Of a DNA stretch of 64,000 bases, positions 1 to 8,324 are shown one piece after another. The stretch spans positions 45,541 to 109,540 of the forward strand of contig JAFGGG010000007.1 in NCBI GenBank assembly GCA_016930675.1, given 5' to 3'. Below the pieces are notes generated by a model. The model had not been told where the DNA came from. It did no database searches and saw nothing but the letters and a program-made list of their open reading frames with translations. Within the stretch, counting starts at the first letter, position 1. Every line of letters begins with the position of its first letter. This stretch comes from Spirochaetales bacterium (GTDB taxonomy: Bacteria; Spirochaetota; Spirochaetia; SZUA-6; RPPD01). The position numbers were made by a program, and so were the translations under genes.

Positions 1-259
1 TTTCTTCATGCCGGAACATCACGGTCTCCTGTCCGAATTCAAAGGTGTTTTCCGGCGGACCGATTTTTACCAGTCTCATGGGAGGAGCCGAGGCCTCGCT
101 TAAAGAGTCTTTGGCCGTCTCATCCAGGTGAGGACAATCGGTAAGCGCCCGCTGTTTGGAAGCCACCTGCATGGCAAAGGCCATACATGTGGGAAGCCCG
201 CAGTCCTTGCAGTTTGTTCTGGGTAAAGACTTGTAAATCTGCATGCCGGTAAGCGCCAT
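1..259 (-). CDS. acsC: Corrinoid iron-sulfur protein large subunit, N-terminal part (runs off the window)
   Basis: Partial gene on the minus strand; only the first 86 codons are inside the window. It begins MALTGMQIYKSLPRTNC and carries the CxxCGxPTCxxFA...C pattern that binds the single 4Fe-4S cluster in the N-terminal domain of the CFeSP large (gamma) subunit. That cluster reductively reactivates the cobalamin that carries the methyl group to acetyl-CoA synthase. ATG at 259 follows an AAGGAG ribosome site and lies 20 bases after the acsB stop, so the two genes are one operon. The domain and its place next to acsB make the call firm; the cobalamin-binding part is outside the window. Confidence 0.9.
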   Translation of the reverse strand, partial: MALTGMQIYKSLPRTNCKDCGLPTCMAFAMQVASKQRALTDCPHLDETAKDSLSEASAPPMRLVKIGPPENTFEFGQETVMFRHEE

Positions 260-279
260 TTTTCACTCCTTAGGATTTA

Positions 280-2505
280 CTAAAATAATGGTTCCATCTG
301 TAACACAGGATGCCCTTTTTGCTGCAAAAAATCCAGCAGTTTATCCGGTTCTTCCGCGTCCTCTTCCGTGGCAATCTTGTCAAAAAGGTCGCTCAGCCCC
401 ATTTGTTCCAGCCGGGGTTTTAAGCGTTCTTCAACTTCCAGCTTTAGGTTCTTGGGCATCCAAACGATCCTCTTCTGCCCGCCTTCGGCGGAAACGAATT
501 TGGGACTTGAGATATACAGCTTTCCAATACCGATAAATCCGGGTGTCTGGATGCCGCCTCCGATCTGCCCGGCAAGCGTGGTAAAACCCATGCCGATGGG
601 GGTCATCCCCGTAAAGTCCCTGTCCACGATCATTATCCCGGAGCATTCCGGAACAATACAGGCTATGCACTCGAAACAGCCGCAGGAGGTCATGGGGTCT
701 TCCATGATGGAATAAGCATTGAAAATCTTCAGATTGCCGTTGGATTTCACATCCACGAATTTGTTGATATTCTCCCACTGTCCTTTTACGGGATCCAGAC
801 ACAACCCCTTTTTCACGGGCTCATTGGGACCGTGTTTGTCGATTTCATGCGAGGCCTTGCAGTCCAGCCAGGTATAGGCTCCGCACAGGCCCAGACGCTG
901 GGGCGTGACGATGCACACATGGTTGGGCGCGTAGGACTGGCATAAAGTGCAGGAGTAATAGTCTTCCACATCCTCGTCCGTCATGCCTCCGATTTTATCA
1001 TCCCTTATGCTGTAGATCTTTTTCGCTTCCCGCAAAAGCTCGGCCGTTTTCTGGTTGTCCGTATAAATTTTTACCTGCACTCTGTCAACAATACTGGAGA
1101 ACTCCGTGTGGATTCTGGCCACGAGAATCTCCCCGAAATGTTTGATCCTGAATCCCCGCTTATAGGCGTCCTTGCTTATTCTGACCCAGATAATGGACCG
1201 CTGTCCCATATGAAAGATGCCGTTGGCGCAGGAGATAAACTCGTGGATGCGTCTTTCCAGTACACTCTCGAAATCCTCCTGAAATTTTCTTCCCGCCACC
1301 TCGACCACGATACCCAGCGGACAGGCGCTTCCCTCTTCCATCTTGTCGGCGTCGGCTCCGATGAGTTCGATCTTTCCGTCCTCAATAACTTCGGCTTTCT
1401 TCATCCGCAACAGCTCAAAGGCGTCCGTGTATTTTCCCCCGAACTGCACGTGCATATTCTCTTTTCTCACCCGCTCGCCCTCAAATCCGGCGCCGTAGGG
1501 AACCGGAATGGGTACCTTTTCAATTCTTATGGTAATATTACGCAGCTCGATGGCCCTGCTGATAATTTTATCCAGAGGAACATTGGCCACAACGTGCTCA
1601 TAGGTGCAGATACCCGAGGGTAGAATCTCAGGAATGTTGATGTCCGAAATAACCGGAAAACCGAAATTTATGGCTCCCGCGGCCGTGGCGTACTTCTCAT
1701 CCGTAAGCAGGTTTTCCTGCGATCCATTGTCCGCATCCTGATCGCTTCCCAGCGCCATGACAAAGGCGTGCACCCGGTCTTTATTATAGGTGAGAATCTG
1801 TCTTGTAGAGCTTATATCTCCCGGCTCGATGCCGCCGAAGGTCATGGCCGAACGCGCGGCGAAGTTCAACGCGTGCACTGCCGCAGTTATCTCCTTGCCG
1901 AACGGGACCAGAAATGTGTCCCAGTTCATCTCTATGCCCTGTGACGCAAGCTGTTCCGCTATGGAAACACCCCTGCTGTTTCCGGCCATGAGTACAAGGA
2001 TATTTCTTTCCTGCAGGCCGTGTATCAACTCCACAGCTTCTTCCGCAGTGGGAGCTGCGCCCACAATAGCCGCGAAACCGGGCATCCTTCCGTCAACCAG
2101 CTTTATTCCCTGCATTCTCAAAATATTGTCTCCCGTAAACCCAAGCCATATTCCATCCCCGGCTTGAGAGCCCATACAGTATTTCAAAGACTCGATAATT
2201 TCTTCCGCGATCAGGGCGGCCACTCCCGCGTTCAAGGCGTCCCCCAGATAGGGAAGCCACAGTTCATCCTGCGGTACAGGGCCCAAAAGCTTTTTGGCCT
2301 CTGCCAAAGACTCCGTAAGATCGGCGATTTTTTTTACCCGCTGCCCTAAAAAAAGCAGCATAATGGGAAGATAATAGGCGGTATTGGGATAAGCTATTTC
2401 AGCCTCTTTGCCCTTGCTTTCAAGAGCTTGGGCAAGAGAGATTTCCGCTTTTTCCACAAGTGTGCGGGCCCCGCGAATGGCGGCGGACGCAATTATTTTA
2501 GACAT
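280..2505 (-). CDS. acsB: Acetyl-CoA synthase (CO dehydrogenase/acetyl-CoA synthase catalytic subunit)
   Basis: 741 residues, close to the ~730 of the Moorella enzyme. It condenses CO, a methyl group from the corrinoid protein and CoA into acetyl-CoA. All A-cluster ligands are visible: C519, C522, C531 and C541 (motif CTLCQSYAPNHVC...LGLC) for the 4Fe-4S cubane and its bridge, and C608-G609-C610 (within CGCFEC) for the two nickel sites. These sit at a constant +13 offset from the Moorella residues 506/509/518/528 and 595/597, so the numbering is reliable. ATG at 2505 has a TAGGAG site. A 167-base gap separates it from the upstream oxidoreductase, where a weak internal promoter (TTTGTG/TATTAT) is possible. 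It is the marker gene that makes this a Wood-Ljungdahl locus. Confidence 0.97.
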   Translation of the reverse strand: MSKIIASAAIRGARTLVEKAEISLAQALESKGKEAEIAYPNTAYYLPIMLLFLGQRVKKIADLTESLAEAKKLLGPVPQDELWLPYLGDALNAGVAALIAEEIIESLKYCMGSQAGDGIWLGFTGDNILRMQGIKLVDGRMPGFAAIVGAAPTAEEAVELIHGLQERNILVLMAGNSRGVSIAEQLASQGIEMNWDTFLVPFGKEITAAVHALNFAARSAMTFGGIEPGDISSTRQILTYNKDRVHAFVMALGSDQDADNGSQENLLTDEKYATAAGAINFGFPVISDINIPEILPSGICTYEHVVANVPLDKIISRAIELRNITIRIEKVPIPVPYGAGFEGERVRKENMHVQFGGKYTDAFELLRMKKAEVIEDGKIELIGADADKMEEGSACPLGIVVEVAGRKFQEDFESVLERRIHEFISCANGIFHMGQRSIIWVRISKDAYKRGFRIKHFGEILVARIHTEFSSIVDRVQVKIYTDNQKTAELLREAKKIYSIRDDKIGGMTDEDVEDYYSCTLCQSYAPNHVCIVTPQRLGLCGAYTWLDCKASHEIDKHGPNEPVKKGLCLDPVKGQWENINKFVDVKSNGNLKIFNAYSIMEDPMTSCGCFECIACIVPECSGIMIVDRDFTGMTPIGMGFTTLAGQIGGGIQTPGFIGIGKLYISSPKFVSAEGGQKRIVWMPKNLKLEVEERLKPRLEQMGLSDLFDKIATEEDAEEPDKLLDFLQQKGHPVLQMEPLF

Positions 2506-2547
2506 GCACTACTCCTATCCGGTTGCATAGGGACTGTATAATAGATC

Positions 2548-2571
2548 TCTCACAGAGCTCACAAAGGACAC
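2548..2571. repeat. 24-bp dispersed repeat, copy 1
   Basis: A 24-base stretch beginning TCTCACAGAGCTCAC and ending AGGACAC, between the oxidoreductase and acsB genes. It matches, inverted, a copy at 15033-15056 with 22 of 24 bases identical. It is intergenic; no coding role is visible. Confidence 0.6.
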
Positions 2572-2672
2572 GGAGAAAAAACACAGGTGCACTCATATCT
2601 TTATATACTCCATGTGCCCCGTGAGTAACTTCTTATTTTTAAACAGCCCTGAAGCTTTTTTAAACTTACACA

Positions 2673-3983
2673 TCAGGTAACCTTTACTAGAGAATCAAAC
2701 ACATTTATAAATTCCGGTTCCGTGAATTTACCTCTATCTTCCAAAAGTACGGGAAGAACCGTGGCAAAATCATACCTGCCGGAAATAATTTTTCTTTTAA
2801 TCGCCGATATATCGATTTCCTTTCTGAGCAGCAGATTCAATACACCTGCATGTGATATATCACCTATTAAAGAAAAAGCCACCAGCCTGTTGTCTTTAAA
2901 AAGGAATTTTTTCATGTGTTGTGTTCCTGTGTGCGGGCTGTCCGTAATAATAATCTTTTCCATCTGTTCATTTTCGTCCCTTAAGCCCGACAGCCCGCAG
3001 GAGATCAAGCTTAATTCTCCCAGCACAAGGGAGTTCATGGATGTTCGTTGTCTTAATACGGAATCCCTGCCCAGAATATTCTCGGCAGCCACTCTTCCCT
3101 CTTCCACGGCCAGCGGCCAGATTGAATTAAGCCATGCGGCTTTGCGCAGAGTGTCCCTGCTCTGTGCCGTATCTCCTGCCGCGTAAATATTTTCTATATT
3201 CGTCCGGCACCTGTCATCAATAAGGATACCGTATTCACATTCAATCCCCGCAGCTTCAGCCAGTTTTTTACGGGGCGCAACTCCTTTGGCGGAAATAACG
3301 AGTCCGCATTCAACAGTTTCGCCCTGCTCTGTGAGCACTGCTTTCACCTTATCCTTGCCCACTATGGCTTTAAGGGAGCGCTGCTTTAAAAAATCGATGC
3401 CCACTCTTTTCAGATACGCTTCCGCGATCTCAGCTTCTTCACATCCGATTATCTGGCTTAAAATACTGTTTGAGCCGACCAGCACACAGACCTCTTTGCC
3501 GGCCTGCCGCAAAGCAAGCGCCGCCTTTATTCCCACCAATCCTCCGCCCAGGACAACAGCTTTGGTTTTATCTTTTACGTATTTTTTTATGGCTGCCGCA
3601 TCCTCTATGGTGCGCAGGCCGAAAACACCCTGCCTTGTTTCGGATTCGGGCATAACCGGAGTTGCTCCGGTCGCCAAAATCAGATGATCATAGGAAATCG
3701 TCTGCTTGGTATCCAGAACAATCTGATTTTTATCCGGCTGTACGGATAGAGCTTCGCGACCGAAAAGCGTATCTATTTTGTTCTTCCGGTAAAAATCCTC
3801 ATCCTTAAACAGGATATCCTCGATTTTTTTCTTTCCCGGGATAAGATCGGCTACAAGACAGCGGGAATAAGGCGGTACGTCCTCTTTGGAAATGACGAGA
3901 ACCGAACAGCTTTGATCCAGTTTCTTTAAGGTTTCCGCCGCGGTCAAGCCGGCCGCGTGATTTCCTATAATCACTACTTTCAT
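2673..3983 (-). CDS. FAD/NAD(P)-dependent oxidoreductase, partner of CO dehydrogenase
   Basis: 436 residues of the pyridine-nucleotide disulfide-oxidoreductase type. It has an N-terminal FAD motif (VVIIGNHAAGLTAAE), a central NAD(P)-binding motif near residues 141-160 (VVLGGGLVGIKAA) and the second FAD motif (IYAAGDTA). No redox CxxxxC pair is obvious, so it resembles NADH oxidase/nitrite reductase-type flavoproteins rather than dithiol reductases. In many anaerobes a gene like this follows cooF-cooS and is thought to pass CO-derived electrons from the ferredoxin to NAD(P). The order cooS, ferredoxin, oxidoreductase is exactly kept here, so I infer the same role; direct activity is not shown by sequence. 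Confidence 0.85.
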   Translation of the reverse strand: MKVVIIGNHAAGLTAAETLKKLDQSCSVLVISKEDVPPYSRCLVADLIPGKKKIEDILFKDEDFYRKNKIDTLFGREALSVQPDKNQIVLDTKQTISYDHLILATGATPVMPESETRQGVFGLRTIEDAAAIKKYVKDKTKAVVLGGGLVGIKAALALRQAGKEVCVLVGSNSILSQIIGCEEAEIAEAYLKRVGIDFLKQRSLKAIVGKDKVKAVLTEQGETVECGLVISAKGVAPRKKLAEAAGIECEYGILIDDRCRTNIENIYAAGDTAQSRDTLRKAAWLNSIWPLAVEEGRVAAENILGRDSVLRQRTSMNSLVLGELSLISCGLSGLRDENEQMEKIIITDSPHTGTQHMKKFLFKDNRLVAFSLIGDISHAGVLNLLLRKEIDISAIKRKIISGRYDFATVLPVLLEDRGKFTEPEFINVFDSLVKVT

Positions 3984-4002
3984 ATCCGTCTAATCCTTCT
4001 AA

Positions 4003-4033
4003 CAGCGATTCTCAATCGTTAAATTGAGAATTG
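4003..4033. repeat. Short hairpin, possibly a shrunken copy of the palindromic element
   Basis: Between cooF and the oxidoreductase gene. Arms ATTCTCAAT (4008-4016) and ATTGAGAAT (4023-4031) are perfect, with a 6-base loop. The stretch starts CAGCGATTC and ends GAGAATTG, the same ends as the ~138-bp element found at 56, 58 and 61 kb, so it may be an internally deleted copy. No T-run follows, so it is not a clear terminator. Confidence 0.4.
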
Positions 4034-4039
4034 TAGTCC

Positions 4040-4507
4040 TTAGTGCTCTTCCTCTTTACATTCCAAGGCTCCGGTGGGACAGGCTGCGATACAGGCATAG
4101 TCCTCTCTGTCAGGGCACATATCGCATTTTACCATATAGCGTATTTCGCCCTGCTGCTGTTTGATCACTCCGAAAGGACAGACCATGATGCACATACCGC
4201 ATCCTATGCACTTGTCGGTATTCAAGACCACATTGCCCTCCCCGGTCCGTGTCATTGCGCCTGTGATACATGATTCCACGCACAAGGGAGTATCACAGTT
4301 AAAACAGGTTAACGTAAAACACATCTTCTTTTCTTTCACTTCAAGCAAGCTGATATTCCTGCGGGGAACCGGAGTGTCTTTTTCCAAATGCGCTTTTAAA
4401 GGATCCTTTGACCGTGAATGTTCCACGGCACACGCCAGTTCACAGGACCGGCAGGAAAGGCATTTGGCGATGTTAAAAATAATACGTACCGTACTCTGCT
4501 TTTTCAT
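4040..4507 (-). CDS. cooF: CooF-type four-cluster ferredoxin
   Basis: 155 residues with four Cys clusters in the HycB/CooF arrangement: CLSCRSCELAC near residues 16-26, CFNCDTPLCVESC, CIGCGMCIMVC and CDMCPDREDYACIAAC. This binds up to four 4Fe-4S centres and normally accepts electrons from CO dehydrogenase. The gene sits 15 bases after cooS and before the FAD/NAD oxidoreductase, so it probably shuttles electrons between them. Length and cluster spacing are usual for the family. Which final acceptor it serves is inference. Confidence 0.87.
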   Translation of the reverse strand: MKKQSTVRIIFNIAKCLSCRSCELACAVEHSRSKDPLKAHLEKDTPVPRRNISLLEVKEKKMCFTLTCFNCDTPLCVESCITGAMTRTGEGNVVLNTDKCIGCGMCIMVCPFGVIKQQQGEIRYMVKCDMCPDREDYACIAACPTGALECKEEEH

Positions 4508-4522
4508 TATTCACCTGATTTC

Positions 4523-6448
4523 CTATTTTTCACCACTTTTTTCCTGTTCGTACATGCAGGGCTTTAACTTAAGCGCTTTGCGTTTTTTATCGATATGCGT
4601 AATCATCTTACGGGCGGCCAGCACCGGGTCTTCTTCGAACTCCCATTTTCCCCCGATCTCGGCTTCAATTTCCTCCGTAAGATACGTGTGAAGATTCTTG
4701 CTGCCCATAACAGGCAGAGGCTTTCCGAGTACAGTGTATACACCCGAAGCCACAAAATAAAAACCGATAGAAACAGCCTTTTCGGACATCCATTCCGGTG
4801 CGGCACCCGCCACGGGAAGATCCGCTATATCCTCACCTAATCCGCCTTCGGAGACAATATTTGAAAGAATTATAAGTATCCTGCTGTTGTCCACGCAGGA
4901 GCCAACATGAAGCACGGGCGGAATACCCACGGCGTTACATACCTCCCGAAGCCCTCTGCCCGCATACTGATAGGCCGCTTCGGGCTTTAACAGCCCGTGC
5001 TTGGCGCAGGCTATGGCGTTACAGCCTGTGGTGACCACCAGCACATCATTTTTAATCAACTCCTTTACCATTTTGATATGCGCCTCTTCATAGGGCATGT
5101 TGGGATTGCAGCAGCCGACAACACCGGCAGCTCCGCGCAGCCTGCCTGACATAACGGCATCGTTAAGAGGCCGGTACGTTGCCCTGTACTTTCCGCCTAA
5201 AACGGCGTACACGGATTCAGATGAAAAACCTGCCACCAGCTTTTCTTTATGATCAGGAATTATTACCTTTTCTTTAACTCTTTCATGAAAATTATTGATA
5301 GCCATGGTGATTATCTGTTTAGCGATCTGTACGGCCTTTTCTTCATGAAATTCAATATGCTCAACACCGCGGATCTTAGCTTTGGGAGATGTTGTGATAA
5401 GCTTCGTGTGAAAACATCCGGCTACCGAGTTTAGGCCCGGCATAAGACATTGCACATCCACTACCATAAGCTCCACCGCTCCTGTCATCAAAGCCAACTC
5501 CTGCTGCAGAAAGTTACCGGCCACAGGTATACCGTGACGCATAAGAATCTCATTAGCCGTACAACAGATACCCGCCACGCTGATGCCTGCGGCCCCTTTT
5601 GCCTTGGCCAACTCTTTTAATTCCTTGTCCTGAGACACAACAGCAATAATGTCGGAAAGCGTGGGCTCATGACCATGTACTATTATATTTACATCTTCTT
5701 TACTCAAAACTCCCAGATTTGCTTCGGAGCGCAAAGGGGACGGTGTTCCGAAGAGAATATCAGAAAGCTCCGTTGCTATAAGAGACCCTCCCCAGCCGTC
5801 ACTAAGCGCGCACCTTATTCCCTGCTTAATGATATTTTTATAATCCGTATCCACACCCATATGGGTCCGGTGCATGATTTCCACAATCTCCCTGTCTACA
5901 GACCTGGGCGTGACGTGGAGATTTTGCCAAATTTTCCTGCGTTTTTCAGGAGCCATGGACAACACGGCCAATCCCTTATCGTCCTGCCTGCCGAAATCAT
6001 TCAAACAGGCGGAGGCCACCTCTGCGGCCAGCTGCGAAATATCACCATTGCTGTCAATGCCCAAAACACGGGCTAGAGATTTTAATTTTTCCTCATCCTT
6101 TACCTGATAATCGCTGTCCTCATTCTGCGCCGCCAGAAGCAATGAATGAGCGATATCACGTCCGTGATCCGAGTGTGCCGCCGCCCCGCCTGCTATCATA
6201 CGCACCAGGTTTCTGGCCGCGATGGTATCTATATCCGCGCCGCATACTCCCCTGGCAGGACCGCTGCCGTAGGGATCAATGCGGCAGGGGCCCATGCTGC
6301 AAATTCTGCAGCAGATACCAAGCAGACCGAAACCGCATTGAGGCTGCATGGCCTCATACCTGTCCCATACGATTTCGATATGTGCTTCCCCGGCGCAAGC
6401 GGCCAGCTGTTGAGAGGCTTTATCAGCGTGATTTAATTTATCTTCCAT
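4523..6448 (-). CDS. cooS: Anaerobic carbon monoxide dehydrogenase, catalytic subunit
   Basis: 641 residues, near the 636 of Carboxydothermus CooS-II and shorter than AcsA (~674). It interconverts CO and CO2 at a Ni-Fe-S C-cluster. The N-terminus shows C38 and C46 (D-cluster, shared by the dimer) and C47, C50, C55, C69 (B-cluster), all one less than the CooS-II numbering. H260 in VHGHEP matches the C-cluster histidine, and downstream GCCNPN, TGCNAIAC (C476) and HVGSCVDNSR (C518) supply further C-cluster cysteines. It lies with cooC, cooF and an oxidoreductase but also in the acsB operon, so it could serve as the CODH partner of acetyl-CoA synthase as well as a free CO oxidiser. Phylogeny would be needed to separate AcsA from CooS. 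Confidence 0.95.
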   Translation of the reverse strand: MEDKLNHADKASQQLAACAGEAHIEIVWDRYEAMQPQCGFGLLGICCRICSMGPCRIDPYGSGPARGVCGADIDTIAARNLVRMIAGGAAAHSDHGRDIAHSLLLAAQNEDSDYQVKDEEKLKSLARVLGIDSNGDISQLAAEVASACLNDFGRQDDKGLAVLSMAPEKRRKIWQNLHVTPRSVDREIVEIMHRTHMGVDTDYKNIIKQGIRCALSDGWGGSLIATELSDILFGTPSPLRSEANLGVLSKEDVNIIVHGHEPTLSDIIAVVSQDKELKELAKAKGAAGISVAGICCTANEILMRHGIPVAGNFLQQELALMTGAVELMVVDVQCLMPGLNSVAGCFHTKLITTSPKAKIRGVEHIEFHEEKAVQIAKQIITMAINNFHERVKEKVIIPDHKEKLVAGFSSESVYAVLGGKYRATYRPLNDAVMSGRLRGAAGVVGCCNPNMPYEEAHIKMVKELIKNDVLVVTTGCNAIACAKHGLLKPEAAYQYAGRGLREVCNAVGIPPVLHVGSCVDNSRILIILSNIVSEGGLGEDIADLPVAGAAPEWMSEKAVSIGFYFVASGVYTVLGKPLPVMGSKNLHTYLTEEIEAEIGGKWEFEEDPVLAARKMITHIDKKRKALKLKPCMYEQEKSGEK

Positions 6449-6500
6449 AACACCTTCTATTATATATGATTTTTGGAATAAAGTAACTATAGTTTTAAAT

Positions 6501-7268
6501 TTATAATTCCAGAGCCGAAATCATGTGCTTAAGTTTATCAAAATCCCGGCCTTTAATATCAAAAACATTGATTTTCCCCAGATTGATCTTTTGGATTTCG
6601 GAAGAATAATCCAGGTATCCGATAATATCAAAGCCATGTTTTTCCAGATTCGCTTTCATATAATCGCTTTCTTCGCTGTTCTTCACCTTATTAACAAGAA
6701 CCGTTAACTTCGTAATCCCTATTTCCTTTGCTAGCCTCTGTATTCTCCCTGCCGTATCCAGGCTGCTTTTACTCGGTTCCGCAACAATAAGCATCATGTC
6801 AACACCCATGGCTGTTCCGCGGCCCAGATGCTCAATTCCCGCCTCCATATCCACAATCACGCATTCATCTCTTGCCAAAAAAAGATGTGAAAGCAGACTC
6901 TTCAAAAAAGCGTTTTCCGGACAGGCACAGCCGGCCCCTCCGCCTCTGACCGTGCCCATTACAAGCAGCTTGATACCGCGTATATCAAAGGAGTATTTCT
7001 CCGGTATATCGTCCACTCGCGGATTCATTTTAAAAAGAGGAGCGGACCGTCCCGGTTCGGTTCCTGTTCTGTCCGCGATAAGATTTTTCAATTCTATTAT
7101 GGGCGTAATCGCGGTTTGTTCCGGAATACCCAAAACACCTGCCAGATTCATATCCGGATCAGCATCAATAAGCATGACCCTATTCCCCAGATCATTATAA
7201 GCCCGGGCCAACAGGCCTGAGATTGTTGTTTTTCCCACACCGCCTTTTCCGGTTACCGCTATTTTCAT
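6501..7268 (-). CDS. cooC: CooC-type nickel-insertion ATPase
   Basis: 255 residues of the MinD/ParA-like SIMIBI ATPases. A deviant Walker A motif, GKGGVGKTT, occupies residues 7-15 with K8 and K13. The C-x-C pair C114/C116 (GCACPEN) matches the metal-binding cysteines of Carboxydothermus CooC1 (112 and 114), which bind nickel or zinc at the dimer interface. The protein matures the CO dehydrogenase C-cluster, which fits its place directly upstream of cooS (52-base gap) and 3 bases after the preceding gene. Acetogens also use close relatives for acetyl-CoA synthase, so it could serve both enzymes. Confidence 0.92.
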   Translation of the reverse strand: MKIAVTGKGGVGKTTISGLLARAYNDLGNRVMLIDADPDMNLAGVLGIPEQTAITPIIELKNLIADRTGTEPGRSAPLFKMNPRVDDIPEKYSFDIRGIKLLVMGTVRGGGAGCACPENAFLKSLLSHLFLARDECVIVDMEAGIEHLGRGTAMGVDMMLIVAEPSKSSLDTAGRIQRLAKEIGITKLTVLVNKVKNSEESDYMKANLEKHGFDIIGYLDYSSEIQKINLGKINVFDIKGRDFDKLKHMISALEL

Positions 7269-7271
7269 ATT

Positions 7272-8294
7272 TTATTGTGTGATCTCTGCCAAAAGTTTTA
7301 ATACCAGTTCGGAATCATTTTCATTTAGAGAGCCGGAACCCATTCCGCACGAAGGCGTGAACAGAATCCGGCTTTCCACAAGATCCCTGTCCATATTTTT
7401 TTCAATAAAAAGTTTTTTTAATTCTGCGATCTTTTGTTTCTGGGTTTCACGCGTCTCATTTCTAAGTTTCTCCACATCGCCTGTGGGAACGATCCCCCAG
7501 GCCAGATACCCTCCCCTTTTTAAAAACGCATTCAGTTCATCCGGATACAGAGCAAGTTTGTCTCCGTAAAAATAAGCGTCAAAGGCAATGATATCCAGCT
7601 TTGTTTTTGTCAGGAGCCCCCAATCCATATTTCCGCAGCAGTGCACCCCGACCAAAGCTCCCGCCTCATGAAGACACTCTGCCAGTTCATTTAAAACGCT
7701 TATTACATCCTCGTCCCGGATACTGATATACGCGGGTGTTCCCAAAGCGGAGAGAATGGGTTCGTCAAAAAAAATAATGACCTTATCCGCTATGTGCTTC
7801 AGTTCACGGACCTGCCAGAGGGCCTTCATTCTCAGGCCGTTCACAACCACATCCCTGTACTGCTCATCAAACCACACAGCCTTTTTTTCCTGGTCATTAA
7901 GCCCCAGTCCGAAGGTAAAAGGTCCGGTCAGCTGTCCCTTTGCCAGGGAAAGCTTTTCCGTGCCGTACTGTTCCAAAAACGCGTAGAGGCCGGCAGCGTA
8001 TTCCTGAGACACCGCAAAGGCGTCCAGATTTTCCGCCACCACATTCTCGAAAAAACCTGTCATAGAATCGATAAGCTGATTATTCATCTGTACCCAAATT
8101 CGCTTTTGCGTTTCATCGACCACAATCCCGGGAAAGCCTTCACTGTATTGGGGTATCATGGCTTCCTTAAAAGACCGCCTTGGAAGCTGCGGCCAGGCGG
8201 GTATGGTCAGAGGATGTTTATCTATGACTGTAAGCGCTTCCGCAGCGGTTTTCTGAGGCATACTCCCGATTATGGTTGTTTTACCCGTTATCAT
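7272..8294 (-). CDS. MetE/uroporphyrinogen decarboxylase-like zinc methyltransferase
   Basis: 340 residues, similar to the C-terminal catalytic barrel of cobalamin-independent methionine synthase and to methylcobamide methyltransferases of the UroD superfamily. Probable zinc ligands are H218 and C220 in VHCCGNMDW and C316 in TPSCGMGSGSL, the usual spacing of the MetE core. No N-terminal MetE domain is present, so it cannot be full MetE. Its position between fhs and cooC implies a substrate tied to the methyl branch or to corrinoid chemistry. Candidate roles are methyl transfer between a corrinoid or folate and a thiol, but the substrate cannot be read from the sequence. Confidence 0.72.
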   Translation of the reverse strand: MITGKTTIIGSMPQKTAAEALTVIDKHPLTIPAWPQLPRRSFKEAMIPQYSEGFPGIVVDETQKRIWVQMNNQLIDSMTGFFENVVAENLDAFAVSQEYAAGLYAFLEQYGTEKLSLAKGQLTGPFTFGLGLNDQEKKAVWFDEQYRDVVVNGLRMKALWQVRELKHIADKVIIFFDEPILSALGTPAYISIRDEDVISVLNELAECLHEAGALVGVHCCGNMDWGLLTKTKLDIIAFDAYFYGDKLALYPDELNAFLKRGGYLAWGIVPTGDVEKLRNETRETQKQKIAELKKLFIEKNMDRDLVESRILFTPSCGMGSGSLNENDSELVLKLLAEITQ

Positions 8295-8324
8295 ACTTTA
8301 AACTCCTCTTCCAGAAATTATAGA

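Noticed and set aside
431..802. 123-codon frame inside acsB on the same strand
   Set aside because: It is the shifted frame of a gene with all catalytic motifs intact; no ribosome site or domain.
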